Below are positions 1-11,033 of a DNA stretch of 64,000 bases, piece after piece. The DNA lies in assembly GCA_037127255.1 (NCBI GenBank), contig JBANSL010000009.1:33935475-33999474 (forward strand). Direction: 5' to 3'. Within the stretch, counting starts at the first letter, position 1. Every line of letters starts with the position of its first letter. Under the pieces are notes generated by a model, which had not been told where the DNA came from, did no database searches, and was given only the letters and a program-made list of their open reading frames with translations. The translations under genes and the position numbers were made by a program. This DNA is from Persicaria tinctoria. Lineage: Eukaryota > Streptophyta > Magnoliopsida > Caryophyllales > Polygonaceae.

Positions 1-1990
1 ATCGTAAGTGGGAGGACAAACAAATTCTTTATGATACCTTTGCTCGTTGTGAGGTAAATATTCCACTTTTCAATTTGATTAAATTTGTGCCTCGTTATGC
101 GAAATTTTTGAAAGAACTATGAATGATGAAGCGCAAGCAAAGGATGCGAAATTCAAACTACCAAAGTGGATTCAGCGGCAGAGGCCAGCAGCAACAAATT
201 CCTTTTCAGATAGGACAATTTGAGAATTGTCCTAGAAACACTCAACAACAAGATCGAGATGAGACATTGAGGTTGCTATTGGACAAGATAAGTGTTCGAA
301 AGAAGTTGTTGAGTCAGATGGCTAAGGAGATTGGTGAATTGAAAGCGAAAGATTCGGGGAAGTTACCATCTCAGGTTGTGATGAATCCGAAAGAGAAGTT
401 GTTGAGACGGAATTGGAGACACACTGAATAGACGGCGCTCGCCGCCCCTCACCCCGGCGCCCGCCGCCTCCTCCAATGACGGATCCGACTTCTGACGTTG
501 CTCAACTCCCGAAGAATTCTTCTAAAGAGTGGCCTTCTGAGGTTTCAAGACCTACACCACCGTTTCCTTATGCCTCATGATATGATCGTAAGTGGGAGAA
601 CAAACAAATTCTTTATGACACCTTTGCTCGTTTTGAGGTAAATATTCCACTTTCAATTTGATTAAAAATGTGCCTCGCTATGCGAAATTTTTGAAAGAAC
701 TATGCATGATGAAGCGCAAGCAAAGGATGCGAAATTCAAACTACCAAAGTGGATTCAGCGGCAGAGGCCAGCAACAACAAGTTCCTTTTCAGATAGGACA
801 ATTTGAGAATCGTCCTAGAAACACTCAACAAGAAGATCGAGATGAGACATTGAGGTTGCTATTGGACAAGATGAGTGTTCAAGAGAAGTTGTTGAGTCAG
901 ATGGCTAAGGAGATTGGTGAATTGAAGGCAAAAGATACGGGGAAGTTACCATCGCAGGTGGTGGTGAATCCGAAGGAGAATGTTAGCTCCATGATCCTTA
1001 GAGAAGGTAAACTAGTGAATGTGCCCACTAGGAATGTTGAAGAGGGGCCTAGGGAAGAAGTTGATTTGGGAAATAAAGAGGAAGAGATGGAATCGGAGAC
1101 ACACTGCATAGACGGCGCTCGTCGCCCCTAACCCCGGTGCCCGCCGCCTCCTCTAGTGACGGATCCGACTTCTGACATTGCTCAACTCCCAAAGAATTCT
1201 TCTAAAGAGTAGTCTTCTGAGGTTTCAAGACCTGCACCACCCTTTCCTCATGCCTTAAGATATGATCGTAAGTGGGAGGACAAACAAATTCTTTATGATA
1301 CCTTTGCTCGTTGTGAGGTAAATATTCCACTTTTCAATTTGATTAAATTTGTGCCTCGTTATACGAAATTTTTGAAAGAACTACGCATGATGAAGCGCAA
1401 GCAAAGGATGCGAAATTCAAACTACCAAAGTGGATTCAGCGGCAGAGGCCAGCAGCAACAAGTTCCTTTTCAGATAGGACAATTTGAGAATTGTCCTAGA
1501 AACACTCAACAACAAGATCGAGATGAGACATTGAGGTTGCTATTGGACAAGATAAGTGTTCGAAAGAAGTTGTTGAGTCAGATGGCTAAGGAGATTGGTG
1601 AATTGAAAGCGAAAGATTCGGGGAAGTTACCATCTCAGGTTGTGATGAATCCGAAAGAGAAGTTGTTGAGACGGAATTGGAGACACACTGAATAGACGGC
1701 ACTCGCCGCCCCTCACCCCGGCGCCCGCCGCCTCCTCCAATGACGGATCCGACTTCTGACGTTGCTCAACTCCCGAAGAATTCTTCTAAAGAGTGGCCTT
1801 CTGAGGTTTCAAGACCTGCACCACCGTTTCCTTATGCCTCATGATATGATCGTAAGTGGGAGAACAAACAAATTCTTTATGACACCTTTGCTCGTTTTGA
1901 GGTAAATATTCCACTTTCAATTTGATTAAAAATGTGCCTCGCTATGCGAAATTTTTGAAAGAACTATGCACGATGAAGCTCAAGCAAAGG
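1..1990 (+). repeat. Tandem duplication of an Athila gag-tail/protease-linker module
   Basis: Four copies of the same module start with ATCGTAAGTGGGAG at 1, 585, 1265 and 1849. Unit lengths are 584, 680 and 584 bp, so the true period is about 1264 bp (a short unit plus a long unit). Copies 1 and 3 differ at only a handful of positions. Each unit encodes a linker ending in PRYAKFLKEL, then jumps at AAGGATGCGAAA to the gag tail (NSNYQSGFSG), a glutamine-rich stretch and LLDKMSVQEKLLSQMAKEIG. The fourth copy diverges at the same jump point into the real protease sequence. The window edge cuts the array, so the copy number is a minimum. Confidence 0.85.
658..1131 (+). pseudogene. Gag C-terminal fragment, Athila-type Gypsy element
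   Basis: This is the longest open copy of the gag-tail module. It reads through PRYAKFLKEL, a Gln-rich stretch, DETLRLLLDKMSVQEKLLSQ, KLPSQVVVNPKENVSSMILR and an acidic end (GNKEEEMESE). These are characteristic of the gag-to-protease linker of plant Athila elements. The shorter copies at 123-431 and 1339-1695 carry the same sequence with different C-terminal frames. No gag capsid core or zinc knuckle is present, so the fragment is not functional. Confidence 0.75.
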
Positions 1991-2874
1991 ATGCGAAAGA
2001 AAGAAAAGGTAAGTTTAAGTGAGAATGTTTTTGTTTTACTTCAGAAACAATTGCCGGAAAAGTGCGGAGATGTAGGTATTTTTACTATCCCATGTACAAT
2101 AGGTAATGCTAGCTTCACCAAAGCTATGTTAGGCCTAGATGTTTCAATTAATGTTATGTCTTATAACTTGTACATGTTTTTGGGTCTCAATTTATTGTCT
2201 GAAACTGGTGTTACTATACAACTCTTTATCTTGGGAAGGCCATTCTTGCGAACGGCTAAATTGAGGATGTTTTGGTTAAGGTAAATGATTTGATATTTCT
2301 AGCTGATTTCTTTATTCTAGATATAGAACAAGGTACGCCTGAAACCTCGATTATCTTGGGAAGGCCATTCTTGCGAACGGCTAAGACTAAGATTGATTGT
2401 TTTGAAGGTTCACTAACTATGGAGTTTGATGATAGAAAGATTGAGTTTTCTATACTTGAGCCTATTGTTTCTTCTACCAATGATTATGTAGATGTTTTTG
2501 ACTCTAATGAAAGTAATCATAGGAATGAATCAAATGGTTTGATAGATGCTTCTGTTGAAACTGAATATATGAATCTTGAGTTTTCTAACAAAGATGAAAT
2601 TGGATTAGGCAAATATCACATTGAGAAGAAAATTGAGAATTTGTTTAAGTCACATGACAATGTGTCTAATTCAAATGGTTCTATTGCTATTCCCTATGAG
2701 AAATTGATTTCTAACAATGCCGAGGTTTTTGCAATTGCAGGACAACCTCCAGGAGTAACTCATTTCAAGAAGGAATCAATCGATGCAGTTAATGGATATG
2801 TTGGAGAAGTTCCTAAAGTTGCACCTCTCGTCTTGAAAAGGACAAGTGTGGGGGATCTTGGTGGAATAACTTGA
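1922..2874 (+). pseudogene. Decayed retropepsin domain of an Athila-type Gypsy pol
   Basis: Reading starts in PRYAKFLKEL, passes a KKEKVSLSENV linker and enters an aspartic protease fold (FTIPCTIGNASFTKAML, then SINVMSYNLY). The expected DLGAS active-site motif reads GLDVSIN, so the catalytic motif is damaged. A second frame (2272-2874) continues with KVNDLIFLADFFILDIEQGT, ILGRPFLRTAKTKIDCFEG and an acidic tail ending in KRTSVGDLGGIT. A 31 bp block encoding ILGRPFLRTAK occurs twice (near 2229 and 2352); the first copy replaces normal domain sequence and causes the frame break. No reverse transcriptase follows. Confidence 0.8.
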
Positions 2875-3693
2875 TCAAGAGATGCATCACGTCGGGCCAA
2901 AGACGTGAAACAAAGGCGATTCTTGGGAGGCAACCCAAGGTAGTTAGGTAGTATTATTTCTATTTTGCAATTAGTTTTCAATTCAATAAAGTAGGATCAA
3001 TCGTGTCACTGGATTTCGAAAGTGATGTCCATGTTTTATGCCATGTTTTATATCTACTGTTATATCGATTTCTGCATGCATTTCATGCATTTGGGCTAAA
3101 ATAATACATAATCCGTGTAAGTTATGTTTATTTGCAATATATGGAGGTCTACACAAGTTTTTGTTATATTTGGCAGAAATCGGACGCACTTTGGAGCTTA
3201 AAGGAAACTCATGGAGAAAGCTAAGAATGGTGCAGCTGGAGAAAAGACCATTTTTCACCATTCTTCATTCTGAATCAAGCTTTGATGTCTTCATGAGAGT
3301 TGTATCCCTCGGAAAGAGCTTTCCAACGCATGGTCATATGCGTCAATCCGACGAATGAGGACTAGGGAAAGTGCGTTTCAAGAACAGAGCAGAAAGCTGA
3401 GAAAACTTTACTCGAGATCGAGTACACTCTACTCGTGATCGACCAAAAGTGTCCGAGGAGAGCCTGGTCGAGGAAGAGCTGATCGAGAAGACGAAGACGA
3501 GGACATGACGGGTTACATTCTACTCGAGATCGAGTAGACCTACTCGAGATCGAGGAGCCCGGAGGCCATGTCCGAGAATGTCGAGAAGATCTACCCGACG
3601 ATGCCGAGAAGACCTAGTCGATGAGCCACCCAACTCGATATCGATTAAGGGTACTCGAGATCGACTAGACCCGTGAGCCATGACCGAGCTTGT
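2875..3693 (+). repeat. Athila 3' non-coding/LTR-like sequence with a conserved gag-end box
   Basis: At about 2909-2941 is the box AAACAAAGGCGATTCTTGGG followed by AGGCAACCCAAGG. Nearly the same box follows the gag-like ORF of the unrelated-length element at 22765-22797, so it marks the end of the coding part in this group. After it comes AT-rich sequence and, from about 3400, a repeated TACTCGAGATCGAGTA word. No coding potential is seen; the ORFs here are short. Confidence 0.5.
3400..3690. repeat. CTCGAG/ATCGA word array in an LTR-like block
   Basis: The block carries repeated, partly palindromic words such as TACTCGAGATCGAGTAGACC, spaced about 20 bp apart. The same vocabulary returns at about 4180-4215 and 5080-5320. 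It is a short-phrase repeat internal to an LTR family, comparable in layout to the CG-rich arrays at 20413-20564. Confidence 0.6.
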
Positions 3694-5400
3694 TGATAGC
3701 ATGCATTTAGGTAGGCATAATAGGTTGCATTTAGCTTATTTAAGATGCATTTCATCCATGATTTGATTACAATTTGCATATTTGCTCTCTATGTTGGTGG
3801 AATCGGAATCTACACGTTTTTATTGATTATTTCGGGTAATGGTAGATCCGAGGAGAAGACATGGGTTGATAACGCATTGGATGAGAATGTCTAGTTGATC
3901 GAAGAAGCTTACATGAAGATCTCAAGAGGTCCTGAGAAGAAGAAGCGAACCTAAACGAAGAACAAGTCTGCAGAAGTTGTCGCCAGACATGCTGAACTTG
4001 TTTTGCACTTTCTGGAGGCCTCGGTTGTCCGATCGACTATTATGACCATGCGTTGGAAAGCTCTTTCAGAGGGCTACAACTTTCATGTTGACGTCGAGAG
4101 CTGATTCAAGACGGAATTTCCGTGAAAGACCACTTGTCGAGGACCACCTAGCCGAGACGCCGAGCTAGCCAGTCGACCAACAATTCTACTCGATCTCGAC
4201 TAGCCTTACTCGAGATCGAGGAGGACTCCAGAAGCCGCGTGACGCGTTTTGGGCAATTCTACTCGGATTGGGATTTCTTGGGCTCGAAGATTGACGATTC
4301 TATCCGAAATTATCAAGTTACATCATGAAGAGAGAGATCTATCCACTTTGAAGACTTTAGATATATTTCCCTTATTTGGATTTAATTTCTTTGTAGTTTT
4401 TATTTATCTTTAAAGTCTTAGATATAATTTTAGATATAGATAGAGATTTCTATCCTTGAATAGCAAGGATTAGAAAGCTATAAATAAAGCCCATGGGGCT
4501 GATTTTAGATTAATTCAATTTCAGAGGTAGAGAAGTAGTTCCACAAAGACGGTTTAGGAGTTTAGAGGTTTTAGGGTTTTGGCATTCAACGAGAGTTGGA
4601 TCGCCGGGATTGTAAAGTCTTTTGAATTTAGTTTAATGCAAGTTGTTATTTTCTTTCAATCGATGAGGTCTGAGGTTGCGATGAAGCGTGAGTAGTCCAC
4701 CCACTTCTAGGGTTGGGGCAAGCCCGACGATAGCCATGCACGTTTGAGGTAAAGATCCGACCTTTATCATGTTTTGAGCATCTACTACTTGTTTATGTGT
4801 TTATTACCCATCTAATGGAGATCCAGGCTAACAACTTGGATTGTAAACATAAAATCGGTAGAGACAATTAGGGTTCCTTGAAAGAGTTGTCTAATTGTTG
4901 GAGAAGGCGAAAGCTTGTCCTTTGATGCAATTTACATGATTATATGTTTATCTTTGCCTTATGCATGTTTGGTTATCGTTGTTGCAAACCCCAATCTAGG
5001 AAGTCTTTTACATTAAGTTTAGTTCGAAGTCCCAAAGCATTTGTTTTTACTTTCGTTTCGTTGTAAGTTTTCTGCCCTTACTCGATCTCGACCAAGCCTG
5101 GTCGACCTCGAGTTACTGATCTTCGATCTAGCATCGATGTAGCTTCTGTGTGCAGGTACTCGATAAGACAAGCCGAAGTCGACAAGACCCTACTCGATAT
5201 CGAGTAGCCCTGGTCGATATCGACGAGACCCAGTGCCTGTGACTGCTACTCTGTTCGATTGTCCGACCTTCTGTCGACTAACCTAGTCGAGATCGAGGAC
5301 CCTGTTGTCGACTTATGTGAAATTTTTCCGCTGCCTAGGATCCGCTGACACGCTTCCTCGTGGATCGATCCTGACTTCTCGCTGCTGCATCAGGAGGAGG
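3694..5400 (+). repeat. Athila-type LTR-like segment, divergent relative of the 19975 LTR
   Basis: It begins TGATAGCATGCATTTAGGTA, the same first bases as the LTR at 19975, and stays alignable for about 400 bp (for example TGATCGAAGAAGCTTACATG and CCATGCGTTGGAAAGCTC). After that the middle is replaced by CTCGA-type words. A promoter-like TATAAATAAAG lies at about 4479-4489. The right border was not found: no primer-binding site follows, so 5400 is approximate. Confidence 0.55.
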
Positions 5401-6297
5401 TCTTGTAATTATTTGCAAGGGACGGAATCTGGTTTGTTGTGATTTATTTCTATTTTAATTTGCATTCTCGATTTCCTCCTACTAACAGAATGCTATGGTA
5501 AGTGAAACCTGTGTTGGGTCAAGTTTTGATTGATTTGGAAGAACGGAGTCCCATTATGTGGATACGGCGCCCGCCGCCCCCTGTCCGCCTGACGAGTCCG
5601 AATTTGGGTAAACATGGAAGGGAAATTTCTATCTTTCTTATTTTTGGTTAATTTTCGTTTTAGGTTAGTTTTATTTATTTTATAGGATTAGATTATTTTC
5701 TATCTATTTTAGGTTAGATTATTTTCTATCTATCTTAGGTTAGTATTTTATCTTTTATTCATTTTCTATCTATCTTAGGATTAGATTTTTCTTTTTAGGA
5801 TTAGTTTCCTTATTTCCTAGGATTAGTGTTCTATCTTCTCTATTTCTATTTTATCTAGTTCTAATATTTTCTATTTTTCCTTTTGATAGATATTCCTTCC
5901 AACAAGCCATATATTGCTACTCCCTATTGTGAATCATTCAAGCTTGCTCGAGAAATCTACAAAACCCAAAAGCCTACTGGAATCCATTCCAAATACCTAA
6001 AGCCTTGCGTTTCAATCGATTCTATCAACCTAAACACGTTCCACCATTACCCTGCATCCACAAAATTCAATTTGTCCATACCATTTCCTACCTATCACCA
6101 AAGAACCATTTGAAACCAAGTTGTTCATGAAAAGTTCGAGTTTGGAGGAGTGGACGTCGGTCTTCCAACGTTTTCACTCGGATTCCTGGTTCTGAGTAAA
6201 CGGCACCCGCCGCCCCAGGCACGGCGCCCGCCGTCCCTACAGCGAGCCTATCTTTTGGTCATTTTCATGGTTTTCTTCCTCAATCCTGTGAGTTATG
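5400..6297 (+). repeat. Non-coding internal region of an Athila-like remnant
   Basis: This stretch holds a GGCGCCCGCCGCCCC word at about 5565, again as a pair at 6200-6240, and an imperfect tandem repeat at about 5640-5860 built on a unit like TTAGATTATTTTCTATCTAT. A short open frame (5883-6113) lacks any recognisable domain. I see no gene here. Confidence 0.45.
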
Positions 6298-6825
6298 TCT
6301 CGTGCTCCTAAGATGGATGGTCCAACCTATTTGTCTACATTTGAGAAGGAACGTTGGTTTTAGCTGAGGGATGTAAGTTACCAGTCGACGTGATTCTTTC
6401 ATCTGGAGACATTGCAGATGCTTGGTCTCCATTGTGAAGTATCATTGCTGCTGGATAAGGGAGGTCTAACTAACTTCATATCGATGAGTGCGCTAACTTA
6501 TCTTGTGTTAGTGTGTGAGTTCCCGTCAACTCTGGATTTGCGTTCTGACAAGAACATCCATTTCATACTATTGGGTACATAATGCTTAATACAGAAAATA
6601 TTTCTATCTCATGCTTTAGGAATGCATATACCTTGGTCTAATCCTTGGCATCGGAGCTCATTTGCTACCCTTATGATGAGCCTTACCCTTATTCCGGGGG
6701 AATTGAGATTTTGAGTGGGTTATGGAATCTATTTTGGAGATTGAGGAGAATGAAGCTAAAGTGTGATGTTATGGTTTACGGTTTTGAGAAGATGTAATGT
6801 TATTTGCTTATTTGGTCCCTCGTTT
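6298..6825 (+). pseudogene. Decayed second-ORF/env-like region of an Athila-type element (tentative)
   Basis: An ATG at 6298 opens MSRAPKMDGPTYLSTFEKER and then runs into stops in every frame, although codon-like sequence continues to about 6780. Its place, between the internal non-coding region and an Athila-type 3' UTR with polypurine tract, fits the second (env-like) ORF of Athila elements. No domain can be named from what remains. Confidence 0.35.
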
Positions 6826-7601
6826 TTATGCATTCGAATTCCATGTATTTTGGCTCAAAGAAAAAAAATCCGAAAAAGAAAAAAAAGAATAAAAAGGAAT
6901 AAAAGAGTCATTTATCTTATTTTTGCATAGTGAGGAAGAATTGGATTTATGTTGGTTGTGAGTCGTATTGGTTGGGTGTTGAGATTGCATGATAAGTGAC
7001 ATGATGAGATGAGATATGATGAGATGAGAGATGATATTTTGAAGTTTTTGATGATGTTGAGAGATGTTGTGCATTTGTGAGGTTGATGTTATTGAGTTGT
7101 TTTATGTTATGTTGGGAGTTTTGGAATCTTATTTTTCCGGAATTTATTGCACCATATGACCAAATACAATTCCTTGCCCTTATGTTTCTACCAAGCCCCA
7201 TTACAACCTCGTCGAATGGAATCTTCTATGAAGGTTTCCATTGTGCGAAACTCCACTTGATGTCCTTATTTTTGCATTGACGTATCCGGTGGAGATTTTG
7301 TGATATAAATGTCAATATTTGAGTTGATACTTGTATATGGAATTGAGGTGAGTGTGTGCTTAAAGTCTAAACACATGAGAGTGAGATACACATTTTATCC
7401 TTGGTAAGGTTGATATTTGAGCATGCAAGGGATTTGATCCCATATATACATGTTATGACGTTTATATGTTTGATTATATTTGCACTATTGATGATGTTGC
7501 TTTTGATGAGTAAAATTATGAAAGATTTCCTGTGGGATGTGTAGATGATGTTTTGCTTTATGGTTGCTTGAGGGCAAGCAAGAGTTAAGTGTGGGGGGAT
7601 T
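6826..7601 (+). promoter_or_regulatory. Athila-type 3' UTR with A/G-rich tract and polypurine tract
   Basis: An A/G-rich tract (about 6858-6903) is followed by sequence that aligns in order with the 3' UTR at 23690-24122 of the element downstream: CTAAACACATGAG, TATGACGTTTAT, GATTTCCTGTGGGATG and GCTTGAGGGCAAGCAAG. It ends with the polypurine tract AAGTGTGGGGGGATT at about 7587-7601, directly before an LTR starting TGATAATGC. Several short ORFs here are chance. Confidence 0.7.
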
Positions 7602-8843
7602 TGATAATGCATATTTCATATAGGCATTATAGGTGTTTCTTATTGCTATTAGGTAGAGGCTTTGCTATGTTTTGAGTCTAGTTTCGTATATTGCTTGTGA
7701 CGTGTTCGAGTTTGGAATCTACGCGTTTTTAGTGTTTATTGTGTAGAATTACATTCCAACCTTGGATGGACTTTGGGAAGAGCTTAAGAAGCATGTTTTA
7801 GAGCATATGGAGGCTAGAGGAGGAGCTAAAGAAGAGCAAGGAAGCACGACATTGAAATCTATTGAAGACAATTGAGGAACGACGGACACAGCATAAGCGG
7901 CGCCCGCCGCCCTTTGCACGGCGCCCGCCGTTGACCTGTTTTTCGGATACGCGGTTTTGGATCCGAAGACATTATTTTCTATTAGTTTATTCTATTTCCT
8001 ACTAGGGTTTTGCCGACTTCTATAGTCTTTATTGGTTGTTTTTCAGTTTCATATTGAGACGGAGTTATTGTGTGTGGTATTGTGAAACTATGAACACAAT
8101 TAGATAGCATTGGCCTATGAGTTGGTAAACTCATATCTTCGCCTATAATTCGAAGACATGGTTGTTTGCATTGTGAGGATTTGATTCTATTTGATTATTC
8201 ATGATCTTAGTTATCATCGTGTGCTTAATTATTATATTTGTATTTCTTTCTATCCCTGATCAACATGTTAGGAATTGCATCTTAGCTATAAATTCGTTAT
8301 TGTTTTCTCGAAAGCAAACAAAGGTATTGATGATAGTGATGTCTCTTTGTCTTTGTAGTGGATGATTTTAATTGATCTATGTTGTGTAGATTCGATTAGA
8401 GTTGAGTTCGGTATGCCCCTATTAGTCTTAATTTAGTTGAGTCAATGTGTCAATTGGTCTTGATTACTTGAGTCCTTAATGCTATTCTTTAGTGATATTG
8501 AATAAGATGAGTGAATCTCTGCGGATCTCTCAACTTTAGTCAAGTAGACCTAGGAATATGAATAATTAATAGATCAATCCGAGGACCATGAATTCCAACC
8601 ATTGTCAGAGATCGAATTGCAGGTGAAATGTTCTTTCTACTTTGATATCAATCTATTTGCGATCATAAATTTGGTTAGTTTTACATCTTTGCTACTTGTT
8701 AAAAATCATTGCTTTGCTAAAAGAGTATTTGCTTAGAGTTATTGAATATGAAATCGCTTCTCCTTGTGGGTTCGACACCGGACTTTATCGCTATACTATT
8801 AGTTATTTGATTTATCAAGCAATTGATTGCCTAATGTATTGGT
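7602..8843 (+). repeat. 3' LTR of an Athila-like element (right border approximate)
   Basis: The LTR starts TGATAATGCATATTTCATAT right after the polypurine tract. It carries two GGCGCCCGCCG words at about 7897-7933, in the position where other families here hold their word arrays. It ends in sequence with CTTGTGGGTTCGACACCGG (about 8763-8781), matching the GTGGGTTCGACCC near the end of the 19975 LTR. Its 3' border runs into Copia gag sequence near 8843 and is not exact. Confidence 0.6.
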
Positions 8844-9464
8844 TTGTGTTTAAGTTTGGATATTATTACTAACTTGGGAAAGGGCGAAATTGCCAACGAC
8901 ATTCGTCCCGCATCATGCTCCTTCTCAACCTTCTACAAAAACTATAGTGCTACGAATGTTAGAAAGTACTTCTTGCTGTCAGGGAAAAGGGAATACAAAG
9001 GGGGGGGGGGGGGGAATGGAGAGAAAATGTTTTCATTGTAAGAATAATGGAGACATTGTGGATGCTTGCTTCAAATTGCATGGCTATCCAGATTGGTTTA
9101 AGCTGCTGAAAGGAAAGAATGAAGGAAAGTTTTCCACTGCTCATATGGCTAATGGATTTTTAGGAATGTCTATGAAAGATCCTCTCTCATGTTCCTTATC
9201 TTTTTCATCTCCCACAATGAACAATGCTGCTTCCCAGATGGTTCCTACTCTGATTTCAGTTGTTTGTTAAGAAGTTCTAAAGGTGATACAGTGGAAGAAC
9301 ATGGCTAATATGTCATCAACAACCGATTTGGCAGGTATGGTTAATTCTTGCTCTTAATGCCTTGATATATGGTTGCTCTGCAAAATAAATGTCAAGGTTG
9401 GACAGTGGATATAGGGGCCACATATCACATGGAAACTTCTTCTAATTCTTTGTTGCATCAAGGA
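8844..9464 (+). pseudogene. Outer Copia, gag C-terminus and protease start (part 1 of 3)
   Basis: In the frame of 8890-9270 there is a zinc knuckle of the form CFHCKNNGDIVDACFKLHG followed by YPDWFK, typical of Copia gag. The usual knuckle His reads Asp (NNGDIV), and a poly-G run at 9001-9014 makes the frame uncertain. Past a stop, the protease start appears as WTVDIGATYHM (the DSGA-type site reads DIGA) at about 9400-9430. The hAT element inserts at 9465; the gene continues at 19882 and again at 27094. No 5' LTR is found, so the element is 5' truncated. Confidence 0.75.
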
Positions 9465-9871
9465 TAGGGTGGCTCAAAATGGACCCGACCCGACCCGACC
9501 TGAAAAACACGGGGTCGGGGTTGACCCGAGACCCCTAGGGGTCGGGTCTCGAGTCAAATTTTAGAAAATCCCTGGTCAACGGGCGGGTCGGGGTCAGACC
9601 CGGCGGGTCTCGGGGTTCAACCCCTTGACTCGGATTTTTTTTAATAAATATAAATATGGTATATTTATACTGTATACACCATGTATACTTTGTATATATG
9701 TTAATATGTATACATTGTGCATATGGGTACCGTACGTGTGTAGTGTATACAGTGTATATACCATGGTATATACCATGTATACTTTGTATATATGTTAATA
9801 TGTATACAGTGTTGTTATATATGTTAATTAATATGTATACAGTGTGCATATATTACATCCTGGATATTATA

Positions 9872-10977
9872 TGTTAACTCCACCTTGATGATAAGATCGA
9901 ACCATAGAATGTAAGGCCTTGGTTGATGAAAGCCAAAACTCGGGATTCCTGAGTTTGGTAAGGTCTTACCAAAAGGCTCAAGATTTTACTATACTACTTG
10001 ACTCGGAAATGGGGTTGTGTGTAAATAGGCCTATTTGGTAAATGGGCCTAAATTACTCTAAACCTAAACCGATACCCAGTTGTTCAAGAGCCAAGACTAT
10101 TAGGCTTATTCATTTAACATACATTGGGCATGGTTTTATTTAAGCCCATAATTGTTGAATGTGTTTTGTTCAATCGATATCTTTTATGCATATCTCTATT
10201 TTCGGTTAAGATTTCCAAGAATCTTTGTATACCGTGTTTGCCCAACTATCAACAAGATCTCCAGGACTTCAGCAAGATCTCACGCAACAAGAGAAGGTTC
10301 TGGAATTGGCCAAGAATCTCGCTCAGGAGGTACAACGTTCAAGTTTCAAATCTGGGTGCTTGGCTATATAAAGAAGAAGGAGACGACTAGTGATATACAT
10401 TCTCTATAGCTCTCAATCGATCACTGCATTCAAGTCTTCTTCCATCGATCTCACGCAGCTCCCCACGCAAACAGTTTGTACTTACTTTTGAGTGTGTGTT
10501 AGGTTTCATTACGCTTTATAGTACAATTCATCTAGGTTATACTAAGGGTTTCTTTACCCAAAAGTATAGGGTACTTCGGTATCCTTAGTTGCTTTGTTTC
10601 ACTAGAGAGTTTGGGTTGCTAGATAGTAAGGTAGTCTAGAAGTGTGTAAGTCTTCTGGAGGCTGTATCTAGGACTCATAAGGCAAAGTGAAATAAAGTGT
10701 GTTGAATCCTACGGGTTGGATAACCCTAGGCGGGGACGTAGGCGGCTGGGCCGAACCTCGTTAACAAGTATCGTGTGCTTTACATTATTGCTTGCTTTTA
10801 TTACTTATTATTTTTTACCTGCTCTCGCTACTAATCTCTCTTCTTATCTCAGATAAGGTCTTACAGCGTGTGGTAAGGTCTTACCTTTCTGGTTTGCGAA
10901 AAGTTTCCATACTCTATCCAACCCCCCCCCCCTTATAGAGTATTTGTGTGCTCCTATTCTGCCTATTCCGCACTTCA
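9872..10977 (+). repeat. 5' LTR of the Sirevirus-like Copia
   Basis: 1106 bp, starting TGTTAACTCCACC and ending CCGCACTTCA. A TATA box (CTATATAAAG) lies at about 10364-10373 and a C-run at 10922-10932. The paired 3' LTR is at 18470-19581. Confidence 0.95.
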
Positions 10978-10979
10978 AT

Positions 10980-10991
10980 TGGTATCAGAGC
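10980..10991 (+). other. Primer-binding site (initiator Met tRNA type)
   Basis: TGGTATCAGAGC, two bases after the 5' LTR, is the standard plant Copia primer site complementary to the 3' end of initiator tRNA-Met. Confidence 0.95.
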
Positions 10992-11033
10992 CTAGCTCAC
11001 GTATTTGGATATTACTATCTGTGAGTACTAACT

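Noticed and set aside
9001..9014. Poly-G run with a surrounding open frame as a real frameshift site
   Set aside because: The host sequence is already a decayed Copia gag; homopolymers are also error-prone, so no programmed shift is claimed.
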